A stretch of DNA of 33,524 bases, from assembly GCA_017524595.1 (NCBI GenBank), contig JAFXVI010000039.1, positions 1 through 33,524 of the forward strand. Direction: 5' to 3'. The notes below the pieces were generated by a model. That model was given only the letters and a program-made list of their open reading frames with translations. It was not told where the DNA came from and did not search any database. The position numbers and the translations under genes were made by a program. Positions 1-8,607 of the stretch are shown one piece after another. This DNA is from Lachnospiraceae bacterium (GTDB taxonomy: Bacteria > Bacillota > Clostridia > Lachnospirales > Lachnospiraceae). Every line of letters begins with the position of its first letter. Positions within the stretch are counted from its first letter, which is position 1.

Positions 1-473
1 ATATTGTAAACGCTTAAGCAGCTTGGAAGTATAAGTACTAACGGATTGCTAAGAAGCCCCAGCGAATTCATCAGAAGATAATTGGGGATCGTTCCTGCAT
101 TAAAGAACATGGTGACCGTTATGATTATGTTTATAAGTCCGCGTCCTTTAAGATCCTCATAGATAAGCGGATATGCGCAAAACGCCGTCATTGTGAGCGA
201 TACTATCGTACATACAAGCGTGAGGAACACTGTCCAGAAGAATGACTTTATATATTTGGGATCCTTAAGTACAGTTGTATATGCTTTGAAATTGATACCC
301 TTGGGAAGCAGATATACCTCATGCTTTACCAGCGCATCCGAAGAACTCAGTGATTTTGCAAGAAGATTTATCATCGGGAGCACGCATATAAGGCATACGA
401 TAACGCAGATGATAACAAATACCCAGTCGCCTGCTTTGGCTCTTCCTGATTTGATCATTCTGTTCTCTTCCAT
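1..473 (-). CDS. Carbohydrate ABC transporter permease, YtcP/LplC-like (partial, C-terminus outside window)
   Basis: Inner-membrane permease subunit of a CUT1-type sugar ABC importer. About 157 residues are visible. They show a short basic cytoplasmic start, a first membrane segment around residues 16-36 (VFVIICVIVCLICVLPMI), an extracytoplasmic stretch with LPKGINFKAY typical of YtcP/LplC-type subunits, and further hydrophobic segments before the gene leaves the window at base 1. The EAA loop is not in view. The start is the ATG at 473, which shares TAATG with the stop of the preceding permease and has AGGGGG about 8 bases upstream. An ATG at 479 is too close to that site. It pairs with the permease at 473-1426 as a second sugar importer; its binding protein, if linked, must lie beyond the window edge. 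Confidence 0.88.
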   Translation of the reverse strand, partial: MEENRMIKSGRAKAGDWVFVIICVIVCLICVLPMINLLAKSLSSSDALVKHEVYLLPKGINFKAYTTVLKDPKYIKSFFWTVFLTLVCTIVSLTMTAFCAYPLIYEDLKGRGLINIIITVTMFFNAGTIPNYLLMNSLGLLSNPLVLILPSCLSVYN

Positions 474-1426
474 TACCATATCCCCCTTTCTCCCAATTTT
501 CTGGATATCCAGTTAGCAAGAAGCAGGAAGATAACGCATATTACCGACTGGAACAGACCAACCGCCGTTGTCAGCGAGAACTGAAGTCCCTTGATACCAT
601 TCTTATATACGAAAGTTGCTATAACGTTGGCTACCTTCATTACAAGATTATTCTGGAAGGCATACGGCCTGTCAAAACTGCTTCCAAGTATGTTACCAAG
701 GTTCATTATAAGAAGAACCACTATCGTAGGCCTGATACCCGGAAGAGTTATATGCCACATCTTCTTGAATCGTCCTGCACCGTCAACCGAAGCTGCCTCA
801 TACAATTCGGGACTTATTCCTGCTATGGCAGCCAGATATACTATTGAATTCCAGCCAAAACTCTGCCACACTCCCATGAATATATAAGTTGCAACCCAAT
901 GGGCAGGGTCGTTAAGGAAGGGAACCGAATCCCTGCCCATGGCGTTTATTACCTGATTTACGAAACCATTAGTAGGTGCGAAAAGCTGAAGTGCCAGACT
1001 GGCAACAATGACCCATGACAGGAAATGAGGCATATACGCTATTGTCTGGGTTATCTTCTTAAACCTTTTAAAACAAAGCTCATTAAGTATCAGAGCAAAT
1101 ATGATGGGTGCAGGAAATCCGCATACAAGATCCAGGATGTTTAGCACCAGAGTATTCCTAAGAGCATTTATGAAATCCTTGTTAGAGAAAGCCTGAATAA
1201 AATATTTCATTCCGTTCTTGGTCGTAAGAGGCATTTTGAACGGACTCATACCTATTTTATAATCCTTGAAAGCTATCTGGATATAGACCATCGGTACATA
1301 TTTGAATATGATAAGATATGCCATTGGCAGCAACAGGAGCAGATACAGCTGCCAGTATTTCCTGAAATATACGGACGCACTCACCTTCTTCTTAGGCAGT
1401 GAAACTTTGGTAGTGTTCTTCTTCAT
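473..1426 (-). CDS. Carbohydrate ABC transporter permease, LplB-like
   Basis: Membrane permease subunit (317 residues) of a CUT1-family ABC importer for a sugar or oligosaccharide. The N-terminus is basic, followed by a membrane segment around residues 26-46 (LYLLLLLPMAYLIIFKYVPM) and about five more. The ATPase-contacting EAA loop is clear: YEAASVDGAGRFKKMWHITL with LPGIRPT. Length and termini (ending RKLGERGIW) fit LplB-type permeases. It starts a new transcription unit: a likely terminator (1577-1605) and an operator-like palindrome (1494-1507) lie between it and the esterase gene upstream. Its stop overlaps the start of the next permease by one base (TAATG), so the two are translationally coupled. 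The substrate cannot be read from the sequence. Confidence 0.92.
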   Translation of the reverse strand: MKKNTTKVSLPKKKVSASVYFRKYWQLYLLLLLPMAYLIIFKYVPMVYIQIAFKDYKIGMSPFKMPLTTKNGMKYFIQAFSNKDFINALRNTLVLNILDLVCGFPAPIIFALILNELCFKRFKKITQTIAYMPHFLSWVIVASLALQLFAPTNGFVNQVINAMGRDSVPFLNDPAHWVATYIFMGVWQSFGWNSIVYLAAIAGISPELYEAASVDGAGRFKKMWHITLPGIRPTIVVLLIMNLGNILGSSFDRPYAFQNNLVMKVANVIATFVYKNGIKGLQFSLTTAVGLFQSVICVIFLLLANWISRKLGERGIW

Positions 1427-1493
1427 CCCTGTCGCCTTTCCATAGCAATTCTTACTTATCAGATCTTTTTATGGATCACTTGCATTCTTGTGC

Positions 1494-1507
1494 ACTTGTA
1501 TACAAGT
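1494..1507. promoter_or_regulatory. Operator-like perfect palindrome
   Basis: ACTTGTATACAAGT is a perfect 14-base inverted repeat about 70 bases upstream of the second permease pair. It overlaps a TATACT -10-like hexamer (1505-1510, minus strand) that has no good -35. The TTGTATACAA core resembles GntR-family operators. The regulator is not in the window, so the assignment is an inference. Confidence 0.5.
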
Positions 1508-1576
1508 ATACTATCACGAAGGCGGATTCTTTTCTATTGACATATCCTCCAATTCTAAATTGCAATATTTGTTGAA

Positions 1577-1605
1577 TATAAATAGGCACTGCAAAAAGCA
1601 GTACC
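1577..1605 (-). terminator. Probable Rho-independent terminator after the esterase gene
   Basis: On the minus strand, GGTACTGC and GCAGTGCC form an 8-bp stem (one G-U pair) around a TTTTT loop at 1585-1605, followed by the AT-rich run TATTTATATT. It lies about 50 bases after the esterase stop and would separate the first importer operon from the second permease pair. The T-tract is interrupted, hence moderate confidence. Confidence 0.55.
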
Positions 1606-1653
1606 ATATTTCTATAAATATATGTGTATTAGCTCAGTTACATTACTTAACTC

Positions 1654-3588
1654 TCAAATTTTGTATATGCCTGGGCTCATCGGAAGACCAGCTGAATTAT
1701 AAATAAGCGCACCGCTGTTAGTCTGTGAGTAGCAGTACCTTATTTCTTTTATCGTATGGTTTAAGTCCCTGACATTTAATATAAGCATGTCCTTATATAT
1801 CGTCACATCCGCCGGACTCATTCGATCCTCATCATCTACTACGATAAAATCAGACACAACTCCGTCACCGCCTCTGCCGTTTACTTCCCTTGCCTCCATT
1901 CCGTCTCCGGTATGTGACATATTAAGTGTGATCTCGACTCCTCCATCTTTCTTAACGCACATGGTCTTTTCAATCCTTGGACCCGAATACTCTATATCCT
2001 GACCACACCTGTAATAAGCTGCCAGCAGAGCAAGTCTTCGTCCCAGTTCTCTTTTACGCTGCGGGTGCAGATCGTTGTCTTCTCCAAGATCGATCGTCAC
2101 TACACTGTCAGAATCCGGTATTTCTTCAGCGAGCAGGCGCAATGTTTCTCTCATACCCTGCCATGCCTCTGAATCCGGATCATTATCTATCGTGAAGTTC
2201 GGAAGCTGGACCACTCCGGCAAACAGACCCTGATCATCCCATTCTTTTCTGTAACCTTCTATCATCCGCTTAAACAGATCGACATATTCATCTCTCTCTT
2301 CACAGTCAGACTCACCCTGGTACCAGTTAAATCCTCCTATAGTGTACTTATGGCATGGCGCTGTCATGGCATTATATAATCCTGCCGGTTTCCAACTGAT
2401 AAAATCCTGATAATATGCCGGTTCATCAGTGACTGCCCCGATCCTGTACTTCCACGTACCGCTAAGCTCTATCCTTCCGGTATCGTTAAATATCTTATAC
2501 TCTTTACCTGGCGTGAACCTTGCCGCCACATGCCTGCCACCCGGATAACCGACCAGGTATTCACTCTTCATCCTGACCGTTATATTGTTAACTCCTTTAT
2601 GAAGCAGTCCTTCAGGAATATCATACTTTCTTGGCGGATACTGATACTCGGTCTGCCCTACCAATTCACCGTTAACATATGTCTTATCGCTGTCGACTAT
2701 GGTTCCGAGCCACAGCTTCGCACTCTTCCCTGCCATGTCTGCGGGAATCTCAAAACTCTTCCTCAAATAAATACATCCTAGCGTATCGCCTATTGACGTA
2801 TCCTTAAAGAACGCCGGCAGTTCTACGGTTTCCCAGTCATTGTCATCCGTATCCTCAGCTTCCCAGTGCTCTATAAGCCCTGTATCCTTCTCATCAAGTC
2901 TTGCATGCCATTCGCCGATACGCTTCATATTTTCCTTATTTACGGCATCCCTGAATTCCCGGGGTGCATATTTATCGGCAAGTGCCAGCTTATCATCATA
3001 GCCTTTAAGCATCTCCCTGCTCATCCAGCAGTGTACTTTGGAACCGCCGAGACTTGCGTCTATGAATCCGACCGGAATCCCCGTAAGCTTGTTAAGCTCC
3101 CTTGCAAAAAAATAGGCCGTCGCCGAAAATTCCTGTATATATGCCTTATCCGGACGTCTCCACTGACCTGTGACCGTGTCTTTTAAAGGTGTGGTAAAAT
3201 CAAGTTCTTCACTTATCTTGAATTCACGGACATTCGGATAATCACAGTTTACCATCTCTTCAGGATAGCGGTCTTTTACACGGACCATTGTAAGCTCCAT
3301 GTTGGATTGTCCCGAGCAAAGCCATACTTCGCCGACAAGGATATCTTCTATGATAATGCTCTCTCCGGAATCATCGCTTATCTCCATCCTGTATGGTCCA
3401 CCGAAGGGATGTGGATTAAGCCACACTTCAAAGTAGCCGTCAGAGTCTGATATCGTCTTATACACATCATCCAAAAGCTTGACTTCTATATCACGGCCTG
3501 GAGCATCATATCCCCAGATGCGTGTCTTCCTGTCCCTCTGAAGTACCATTCCATTGCTTATCAGTCTTGGTAAATGCAGTTCCTTCAT
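1654..3588 (-). CDS. Sialate O-acetylesterase-like SGNH-family carbohydrate esterase
   Basis: Predicted to remove acetyl groups from acetylated sugars (644 residues). The SGNH/GDS-type blocks are present: the nucleophile motif LCSGQSNMEL with Ser95, a middle block FNWYQGESD (residues 420-428) and a C-terminal DLHP with Asp506 and His508. An inserted galactose-binding-like jelly roll (about residues 240-345, with KTYVNGELVGQTEY) is typical of the sialate O-acetylesterase family. No signal peptide is seen, so it probably acts in the cytoplasm on imported acetylated oligosaccharides. It follows the two permeases by 54 bases in the same direction, with AGAGGAAC before the ATG. Family names suggest sialic acid, but many members act on plant or other acetylated glycans, and no sialic acid catabolic gene is nearby. 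Confidence 0.88.
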   Translation of the reverse strand: MKELHLPRLISNGMVLQRDRKTRIWGYDAPGRDIEVKLLDDVYKTISDSDGYFEVWLNPHPFGGPYRMEISDDSGESIIIEDILVGEVWLCSGQSNMELTMVRVKDRYPEEMVNCDYPNVREFKISEELDFTTPLKDTVTGQWRRPDKAYIQEFSATAYFFARELNKLTGIPVGFIDASLGGSKVHCWMSREMLKGYDDKLALADKYAPREFRDAVNKENMKRIGEWHARLDEKDTGLIEHWEAEDTDDNDWETVELPAFFKDTSIGDTLGCIYLRKSFEIPADMAGKSAKLWLGTIVDSDKTYVNGELVGQTEYQYPPRKYDIPEGLLHKGVNNITVRMKSEYLVGYPGGRHVAARFTPGKEYKIFNDTGRIELSGTWKYRIGAVTDEPAYYQDFISWKPAGLYNAMTAPCHKYTIGGFNWYQGESDCEERDEYVDLFKRMIEGYRKEWDDQGLFAGVVQLPNFTIDNDPDSEAWQGMRETLRLLAEEIPDSDSVVTIDLGEDNDLHPQRKRELGRRLALLAAYYRCGQDIEYSGPRIEKTMCVKKDGGVEITLNMSHTGDGMEAREVNGRGGDGVVSDFIVVDDEDRMSPADVTIYKDMLILNVRDLNHTIKEIRYCYSQTNSGALIYNSAGLPMSPGIYKI

Positions 3589-3642
3589 TTTGTTCCTCTT
3601 ATTATGCTTATTCTGACATTATGCGAGTGTTGAAAAGTCAGA

Positions 3643-4545
3643 TCATTCCTTAACGCCGCCAATTGTAAGACCTGTAACAAAATATCTCTGCAAAAACGGA
3701 TACAGACATACGATCGGAAGCATGGTTGCAACGGTTACCGCTGCACGAATGGTTATGGGCGTAATAGTATTACCGCCTGCATTCTTCGCATTCTCAGCAC
3801 TTCCGCTCTGCTGCATAACTGATGATAACAACTTCATCAGCTCATACTGAAGTGTCGTATACTGTGTCTTCATACGGTTATAGAGCATTGCATCAAACCA
3901 TGAGTTCCACTGCCATACCGCAATGAATAAAGCCACTGTAGCATAAACCGGTTTACGTAACGGAGAGATTATGTCCTTGAAGATCGTAAAATATCCTGCT
4001 CCGTCAAGCTGGGCCGACTCCTCAAGACTCTCCGGTATTCCCTCCATATAGGTCCTCATAACAAGCATATTAAAGGCGCTTATCATACCTGGAACCCAGT
4101 ATACATTGAAAGTTCCGGTTAGTCCCAAGTTTTTATACAGCAGGAATACGGGGATCATACCTCCGTTTACGTACATTGTTATAACCCAGAATAACGAAAG
4201 CTGTGACTTGAACAGAAATCTCTTGCGGCTTACAACAAACGCGAGCAGCGCGTTTGCAAACAATGATGTAAGTGTTGCAAGCACAGTCCTTGCCACGGTT
4301 ACCTTGGCTCCTGTCCATATGTTCTGCATTGCAAATACAGTCTTGTAATTCTTCATCGAGAACTTGCGCGGCCACAGATATATTCCGCCTCTTACGGCAT
4401 CTATACCGTCATTGAACGACAATGCCACTGTATTTATTACAGGATATAACGTGATTATTACGAAGGAAGCCAGGAATATGACTACGATAACTCCGAATAT
4501 CTTATCGCTTATAGGTTTGCTTACCTTATATTCTTTCTCATTCAT
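3643..4545 (-). CDS. Carbohydrate ABC transporter permease, YtcP/LplC-like
   Basis: Second membrane subunit (300 residues) of the first sugar importer. The protein has a first membrane segment near residues 13-35, the phrase FNDGIDAVRGGIYLWPRKFS characteristic of YtcP/LplC permeases, and an EAA-type loop around LEESAQLDGAGYFTIFKDII. It ends TGLTIGGVKE, matching the conserved family C-terminus. The start is the ATG at 4545, preceded by a strong GGGAGGG site; the frame remains open upstream but lacks a better start. It lies 16 bases after the LplB-like permease and is followed by the esterase, so these genes are very likely cotranscribed with the binding protein at 5603-7342. Confidence 0.93.
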   Translation of the reverse strand: MNEKEYKVSKPISDKIFGVIVVIFLASFVIITLYPVINTVALSFNDGIDAVRGGIYLWPRKFSMKNYKTVFAMQNIWTGAKVTVARTVLATLTSLFANALLAFVVSRKRFLFKSQLSLFWVITMYVNGGMIPVFLLYKNLGLTGTFNVYWVPGMISAFNMLVMRTYMEGIPESLEESAQLDGAGYFTIFKDIISPLRKPVYATVALFIAVWQWNSWFDAMLYNRMKTQYTTLQYELMKLLSSVMQQSGSAENAKNAGGNTITPITIRAAVTVATMLPIVCLYPFLQRYFVTGLTIGGVKE

Positions 4546-4561
4546 ATTTCCGTTCCCTCCC

Positions 4562-5503
4562 TTAGAATAATCTTTCTTCACTGTATCTCTTGGCCAGTCC
4601 ATTAGCCAGAACAATAAGCAGGATACTTACCACGCTCTTAAACAAACCTGCCGCGGTACCGAGCGAGTAATCATTCTGTGAAATACCCCACTTCAACACG
4701 TAGATATCAATCGTCTGCGATACGGACTGTACAAGACCGTTTCCTAAGAGATACTGAACTTCAAAGCCTGCATTCAATACATTGCCTACATTCATAAGGA
4801 GCAGGATCAAAAATGTGGGCTTGATCCCGGGAAGTGTTATATACCTTATCTTCTGTAATCTATCCGCCCCATCAATTGATGCCGCCTCATACAATGACGG
4901 ATCTATACCGGTGATGGCAGCGAAATAAATGATCGCATTGAATCCCGTTTCCTTCCAGCAGTTTGCAAATGCTACTATCCACCAGAAATATTTCGGATGT
5001 GCAAAGAAATTGATCGCCTGTTTAATGAATCCCATTCTCATTAAAACGTCATTGACGATACCCGTCGGCGACAGAGAAACATGCAGTATACCTGTAACTA
5101 CTATCCATGACAGGAAGTGGGGAAGATATGAGATCGTCTGGATCGGCTTCTTGATCCATGTCCTCCTTACCTCGTTAAGGATAATGGCAAAGAGCACTGC
5201 CATAATAGTCGTCGAAACAAGGTTGATAACACCCATTGCAAACGTATTTCGTATAACCTTTATGAATACGTCATCTTCAAAAAGGAACCTGAACTTATCA
5301 AGCCCGACAAATTTGGAACCGAGAAGTCCCTTCTTCGGCTTGTAATTCTGAAATGCCATGATCCAGCCTGTCAAAGGCCAGTAGTAGAAAATGATACCGT
5401 AAACAACCATACAGAAAGAAACGATCATAAGGAAGCTCTGCTTCTTCATTTCCTTCATGGTTATCGGGATTTTCCTTGTTTTTTCCGTTTTTACTCGGGC
5501 CAT
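4562..5503 (-). CDS. Carbohydrate ABC transporter permease, LplB-like
   Basis: Membrane subunit (313 residues) of the first importer. It has a basic N-terminus, a membrane segment around residues 24-44 (FLMIVSFCMVVYGIIFYYWP), the family phrase GWIMAFQNYKPKKG, and the EAA loop YEAASIDGADRLQKIRYITL followed by PGIKPT. The C-terminus (LAKRYSEERLF) is typical. GGAG lies 7 bases before the ATG. A strong hairpin at 5537-5572 separates it from the upstream binding-protein gene. It probably forms a heterodimer with the permease at 3643-4545. Confidence 0.93.
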   Translation of the reverse strand: MARVKTEKTRKIPITMKEMKKQSFLMIVSFCMVVYGIIFYYWPLTGWIMAFQNYKPKKGLLGSKFVGLDKFRFLFEDDVFIKVIRNTFAMGVINLVSTTIMAVLFAIILNEVRRTWIKKPIQTISYLPHFLSWIVVTGILHVSLSPTGIVNDVLMRMGFIKQAINFFAHPKYFWWIVAFANCWKETGFNAIIYFAAITGIDPSLYEAASIDGADRLQKIRYITLPGIKPTFLILLLMNVGNVLNAGFEVQYLLGNGLVQSVSQTIDIYVLKWGISQNDYSLGTAAGLFKSVVSILLIVLANGLAKRYSEERLF

Positions 5504-5536
5504 AAGCGTACTCCATTCTGTTATTTTTCAAGATAA

Positions 5537-5572
5537 AGGGCAGCAACAGTGTAGTCGCGCAGTTGCTGCCCT
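5537..5572 (-). terminator. Strong intercistronic hairpin between binding-protein and permease genes
   Basis: AGGGCAGCAAC and GTTGCTGCCCT form a perfect 11-bp stem around a 14-base loop, 30 bases after the binding-protein stop and 33 bases before the permease start. The downstream run (TTATCTTG) is too poor in T for a complete terminator. A partial terminator or mRNA 3'-end stabiliser that raises binding protein relative to permeases is more likely. Confidence 0.75.
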
Positions 5573-5602
5573 AAATTAACTTATCTTATCAAATTAGATT
5601 TA

Positions 5603-7342
5603 TTACTTGAAAGTATCAAGTATCTCCTGCATCTCAGCAAGGAAATCCTCAGGCTTGCAAGCTTCATATGCATCCATGTACTCGCCCCAGCCCTTGTCGA
5701 AGTCCTTAGCCATAACAACCTTGGGAAGCCACTCATGCTTGCACTCGCCCATCTTCGCCCATGCTACACCACCGGGTGTCTCTGTAGTGAAGTTGTTAGA
5801 GTATGAATACATCGGGAACCAAGGACCATTGGTCTCCTGAACGGAACCGATCATCTGAGGATAGGTTGTAATGCCGTAAGCATCGAAGCAATCCTTAAGA
5901 GGCTTAGCCATATCGTTCATGAACTCTGAAGGCTGTTCTTCAGGCTTGTTAGCATTCTTGCCATCGCGGCTTGTTCCATGCCACTGAGGGAAGTATGAAT
6001 ACTGACACCTGTGAGCTGCCTGATATGAAGTATCTGCCCAGTTCTGCCTCTGCTCGTCGGTACGATAGTATAAACCGTTGTCATCTACATTGTAGTCAAC
6101 ATCTTTAACGCCCCACCAGCGAAGATCATGAAGCTCCTGATCCATAGCACAGTCTACAATGAACTTGAATGCTGCTTCGGGATCCTCACAATCAGTTGTG
6201 ATCGCTATACCTGAAGCCTGGTTAACAGTGTCATCATAAGTATGCCATCTGTTCTCCATGCCTTCCTTGGTTGTAAGGCCGAGAGGAACATAGTTGCAGC
6301 CCTTAAGATCAAGACCTGTCTGCTTGAATACATCGTTTACAGTGTAAGCAAAATCCCACCACTGATCAACCATACCAAGTACACGACCGGTTGACAGCTT
6401 TGCGATATACTCATCATATGTCTGTGTGAATGATTCAGGATCTACGAAGCCCTTGTTGTACTCTTCATTGAGCTTCTTGAAGTACTGGATAGTATCTTCT
6501 GATGTATTGTAATCTTCAATGGTCATATTTGACTTATTAACGATAACTGAACCGTCATTAGGATATCCTGCAAGGAACTGTCCTGCATTCTCAAGACAGA
6601 AGTATCTCCAGTCTTCGCAGAGGATGGTGTATGCCATATTCTCTGTTCCGTCTTCCATTGTAGGATTCTCAGCTATGTATCTCTCGAGAAGGTCGAAATA
6701 CTGATCCATTGTCTCGATCTTCGGATAACCTGCCCACTCAAGAACGCGAACCTGGATCCAGAATGCCTCGTCATTATGTGTTGTCTGCTTGGTCTCACCC
6801 ATCGTGTTTCCGAAAGGATTGATCCAGTAGATGTGACCGTCGGGCTGACGGAACTTATCCCACTCTTCAGGTGTGAACCACTCATCCCTGAACTCGGGAT
6901 ACTTATCAATGTAATCATCAAGTGGAACAAGCGCATCGGCGTCAACCAGAAGGTTCATTTCATCTGAATCGATGAAGTCAGGATATTCGCCGCCTGCAAT
7001 AAGTGTACCGGTAGCTTCTGAAGCGGTCTGACCGGTAAGCCATGTTTCCTTAACCTTTACGCCCCACTTGTCAGCGATCATCTGAGCGATCTCATTATCG
7101 TCGTTGATCTCTGAACCGGGCATGGTGATGAACATTGTAAACTCCTTAACATCACCTGTGCTCTCTGATGCCTCAGCGGTATCAGCTGCAGCTGCATCAT
7201 CGCCGCTGTCTGCTGCTTCCGTAGTGTCCGCAGGCGCGGTATCTGCCGGTGCAGGTGCCTCTGCTGCACCACCGCAGCCAGCAAGCATTGAAACCATGAG
7301 AGCTGAACTCAACAATAAAGCTGTGATCTTCTTTAATTTCAT
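5603..7342 (-). CDS. Extracellular solute-binding lipoprotein of a sugar ABC importer (LplA-like)
   Basis: Membrane-anchored substrate-binding protein (579 residues). A lipoprotein signal peptide starts MKLKKITALL and ends in the lipobox MLAGC (Cys23), followed by an Ala/Asp/Thr/Glu-rich linker to about residue 65. The rest reads as a family 1 extracellular solute-binding domain of the long LplA type. The start is the ATG at 7342, with AAGGGAGG upstream; the open frame extends further but that part is noncoding leader with a consensus promoter. It is the first gene of the importer operon, with two permeases and an esterase downstream. The YesM/YesN-type kinase and regulator immediately upstream are the likely controllers. 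The ligand is probably an oligosaccharide, perhaps acetylated given the esterase. Confidence 0.93.
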   Translation of the reverse strand: MKLKKITALLLSSALMVSMLAGCGGAAEAPAPADTAPADTTEAADSGDDAAAADTAEASESTGDVKEFTMFITMPGSEINDDNEIAQMIADKWGVKVKETWLTGQTASEATGTLIAGGEYPDFIDSDEMNLLVDADALVPLDDYIDKYPEFRDEWFTPEEWDKFRQPDGHIYWINPFGNTMGETKQTTHNDEAFWIQVRVLEWAGYPKIETMDQYFDLLERYIAENPTMEDGTENMAYTILCEDWRYFCLENAGQFLAGYPNDGSVIVNKSNMTIEDYNTSEDTIQYFKKLNEEYNKGFVDPESFTQTYDEYIAKLSTGRVLGMVDQWWDFAYTVNDVFKQTGLDLKGCNYVPLGLTTKEGMENRWHTYDDTVNQASGIAITTDCEDPEAAFKFIVDCAMDQELHDLRWWGVKDVDYNVDDNGLYYRTDEQRQNWADTSYQAAHRCQYSYFPQWHGTSRDGKNANKPEEQPSEFMNDMAKPLKDCFDAYGITTYPQMIGSVQETNGPWFPMYSYSNNFTTETPGGVAWAKMGECKHEWLPKVVMAKDFDKGWGEYMDAYEACKPEDFLAEMQEILDTFK

Positions 7343-7393
7343 TTTCTTCCTCCCTTTTGAAATTATAGTTGCCGGGCCAAGACCCGTAAATCC

Positions 7394-7422
7394 ATAATAC
7401 GCTCTGGTCATTTTTCATACAA
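7394..7422 (-). promoter_or_regulatory. Sigma-A promoter for the sugar importer operon
   Basis: TTGTAT (7417-7422) and TATTAT (7394-7399) are separated by exactly 17 bases on the minus strand, giving a leader of roughly 45 bases before the binding-protein ATG. Between it and the regulator stop (7425-7450), TCTATAT and ATATAGA form a loose inverted repeat that could be part of a regulator site. Confidence 0.7.
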
Positions 7423-7459
7423 CGGAGGAATTCTATATAAAAAGGGGAGAAAATATAGA

Positions 7460-8593
7460 TTAGGATTTTTTACGGAATTTTGCAGGGGTACATCCCTTCT
7501 GCTCTATAAATTTCTGTATAAAATAATCTGTGTCCTTATAGCCCACTTTCTCAGCTATAACCGGGATCTTATCATCAGTTTTAAGCAGCATTGAAGCCGC
7601 TTCATTTATCCTGACAGAACACAGATAATCTTTGAAAGACTGGTCATATTTCTTTCTGAATAACTGTCCAAGATATGACGAGTTTACATAATATTTCCTG
7701 CTGAGATCCTTAAGGGTAAGATTATCAGCGAAATTGAGCTTGATCTCACGCTCAATCTCCTGTAATACGCCGCGGGATACATTCCGACGCAGCTGTATCA
7801 GATATTCAGCATACAGAACTGCAAACCTCTTTAGATGAGCTCTTGAACCCCTTGTTTCTCCCGCCTCGTGTACGTTATCACTGATATAGGAAAGCACTTC
7901 TTCCTGATCGACCGTCTCATCCTGCTCAACAGCAAGGTGAATAAGCCTGAACAGGAGATAATTGATATTCATATCGAATATATCCGTACTCATGCCCCTT
8001 GCATCCGTCTCATCATACAAGCTGTCAACGCTGCTGCTTATCGCCGTCATATCGTTCCTCTCTATCGCCGATATCAGATCATCCAGCTGTTCCTTGCACA
8101 GTACTACCCTGTTCTGTTCCACATTTATCTCATCACCATAGGTGTTTATATCCTGCTCACTGCGAAAACTCCTCAAAGCCCTTAGTATTGAAGTTCTGCT
8201 GACATCTTCATATTCTGCCTGTTTTGATTTTGCTGCCCTCTTAAGTATATCCGTAAGCTGCTCCTTATCTATCGGTTTGAGCAGATAGTCCATAGAAGCA
8301 TATCTTATTGCCTGTTGCGCGTACTTAAAATCATTATATCCGCTCAATATAACGAAATACGCATCCGACAGTCCTTCCTCACGTATCCTCTTTAGCAGTT
8401 CAAGCCCTGTCATCACCGGCATGCTGATATCCGAGATCACCATGTCAACCTGTTCATTTTTAAGATATTCATAGGCTTCGCCACCGTTTGATGCCGTCTT
8501 AACTATCTCATAACCAAGTGCATTCCAGTCTATGAGCACCTTAAGGCCTTCCATTATAAACGGTTCGTCATCAACAAGCATTACTTTCATCAT
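7460..8593 (-). CDS. Response regulator, receiver plus AraC-type DNA-binding domain (YesN-like)
   Basis: Transcription regulator (377 residues). The N-terminal receiver domain has the acidic pair in VDDEP, the phosphoacceptor Asp55 in VISDISMP, and Lys in YLLKPID. A helical linker follows, and the C-terminal roughly 100 residues are an AraC/XylS helix-turn-helix pair (LKDLSRKYYVNSSYLGQLF and IPVIAEKVGYKDTDYFIQKF). AGAGG precedes the start. It lies 14 bases after its partner kinase gene and directly upstream of the importer promoter, so it most likely activates the importer operon when the kinase senses sugar. The first two codons are both ATG, so the start may be one codon later. Confidence 0.94.
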   Translation of the reverse strand: MMKVMLVDDEPFIMEGLKVLIDWNALGYEIVKTASNGGEAYEYLKNEQVDMVISDISMPVMTGLELLKRIREEGLSDAYFVILSGYNDFKYAQQAIRYASMDYLLKPIDKEQLTDILKRAAKSKQAEYEDVSRTSILRALRSFRSEQDINTYGDEINVEQNRVVLCKEQLDDLISAIERNDMTAISSSVDSLYDETDARGMSTDIFDMNINYLLFRLIHLAVEQDETVDQEEVLSYISDNVHEAGETRGSRAHLKRFAVLYAEYLIQLRRNVSRGVLQEIEREIKLNFADNLTLKDLSRKYYVNSSYLGQLFRKKYDQSFKDYLCSVRINEAASMLLKTDDKIPVIAEKVGYKDTDYFIQKFIEQKGCTPAKFRKKS

Positions 8594-8607
8594 AAAGTCT
8601 GCCTCTT

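Noticed and set aside
5..18. TGTAAACGCTTAAG resembling a catabolite-responsive (cre) element
   Set aside because: It lies inside the permease coding sequence, lacks symmetry at one end and has no promoter beside it.
7104..7397. Plus-strand and alternate-frame open frames across the binding-protein linker
   Set aside because: They are shadows of the Ala/Asp/Glu-rich linker and lack ribosome binding sites; the lipoprotein frame is clear.
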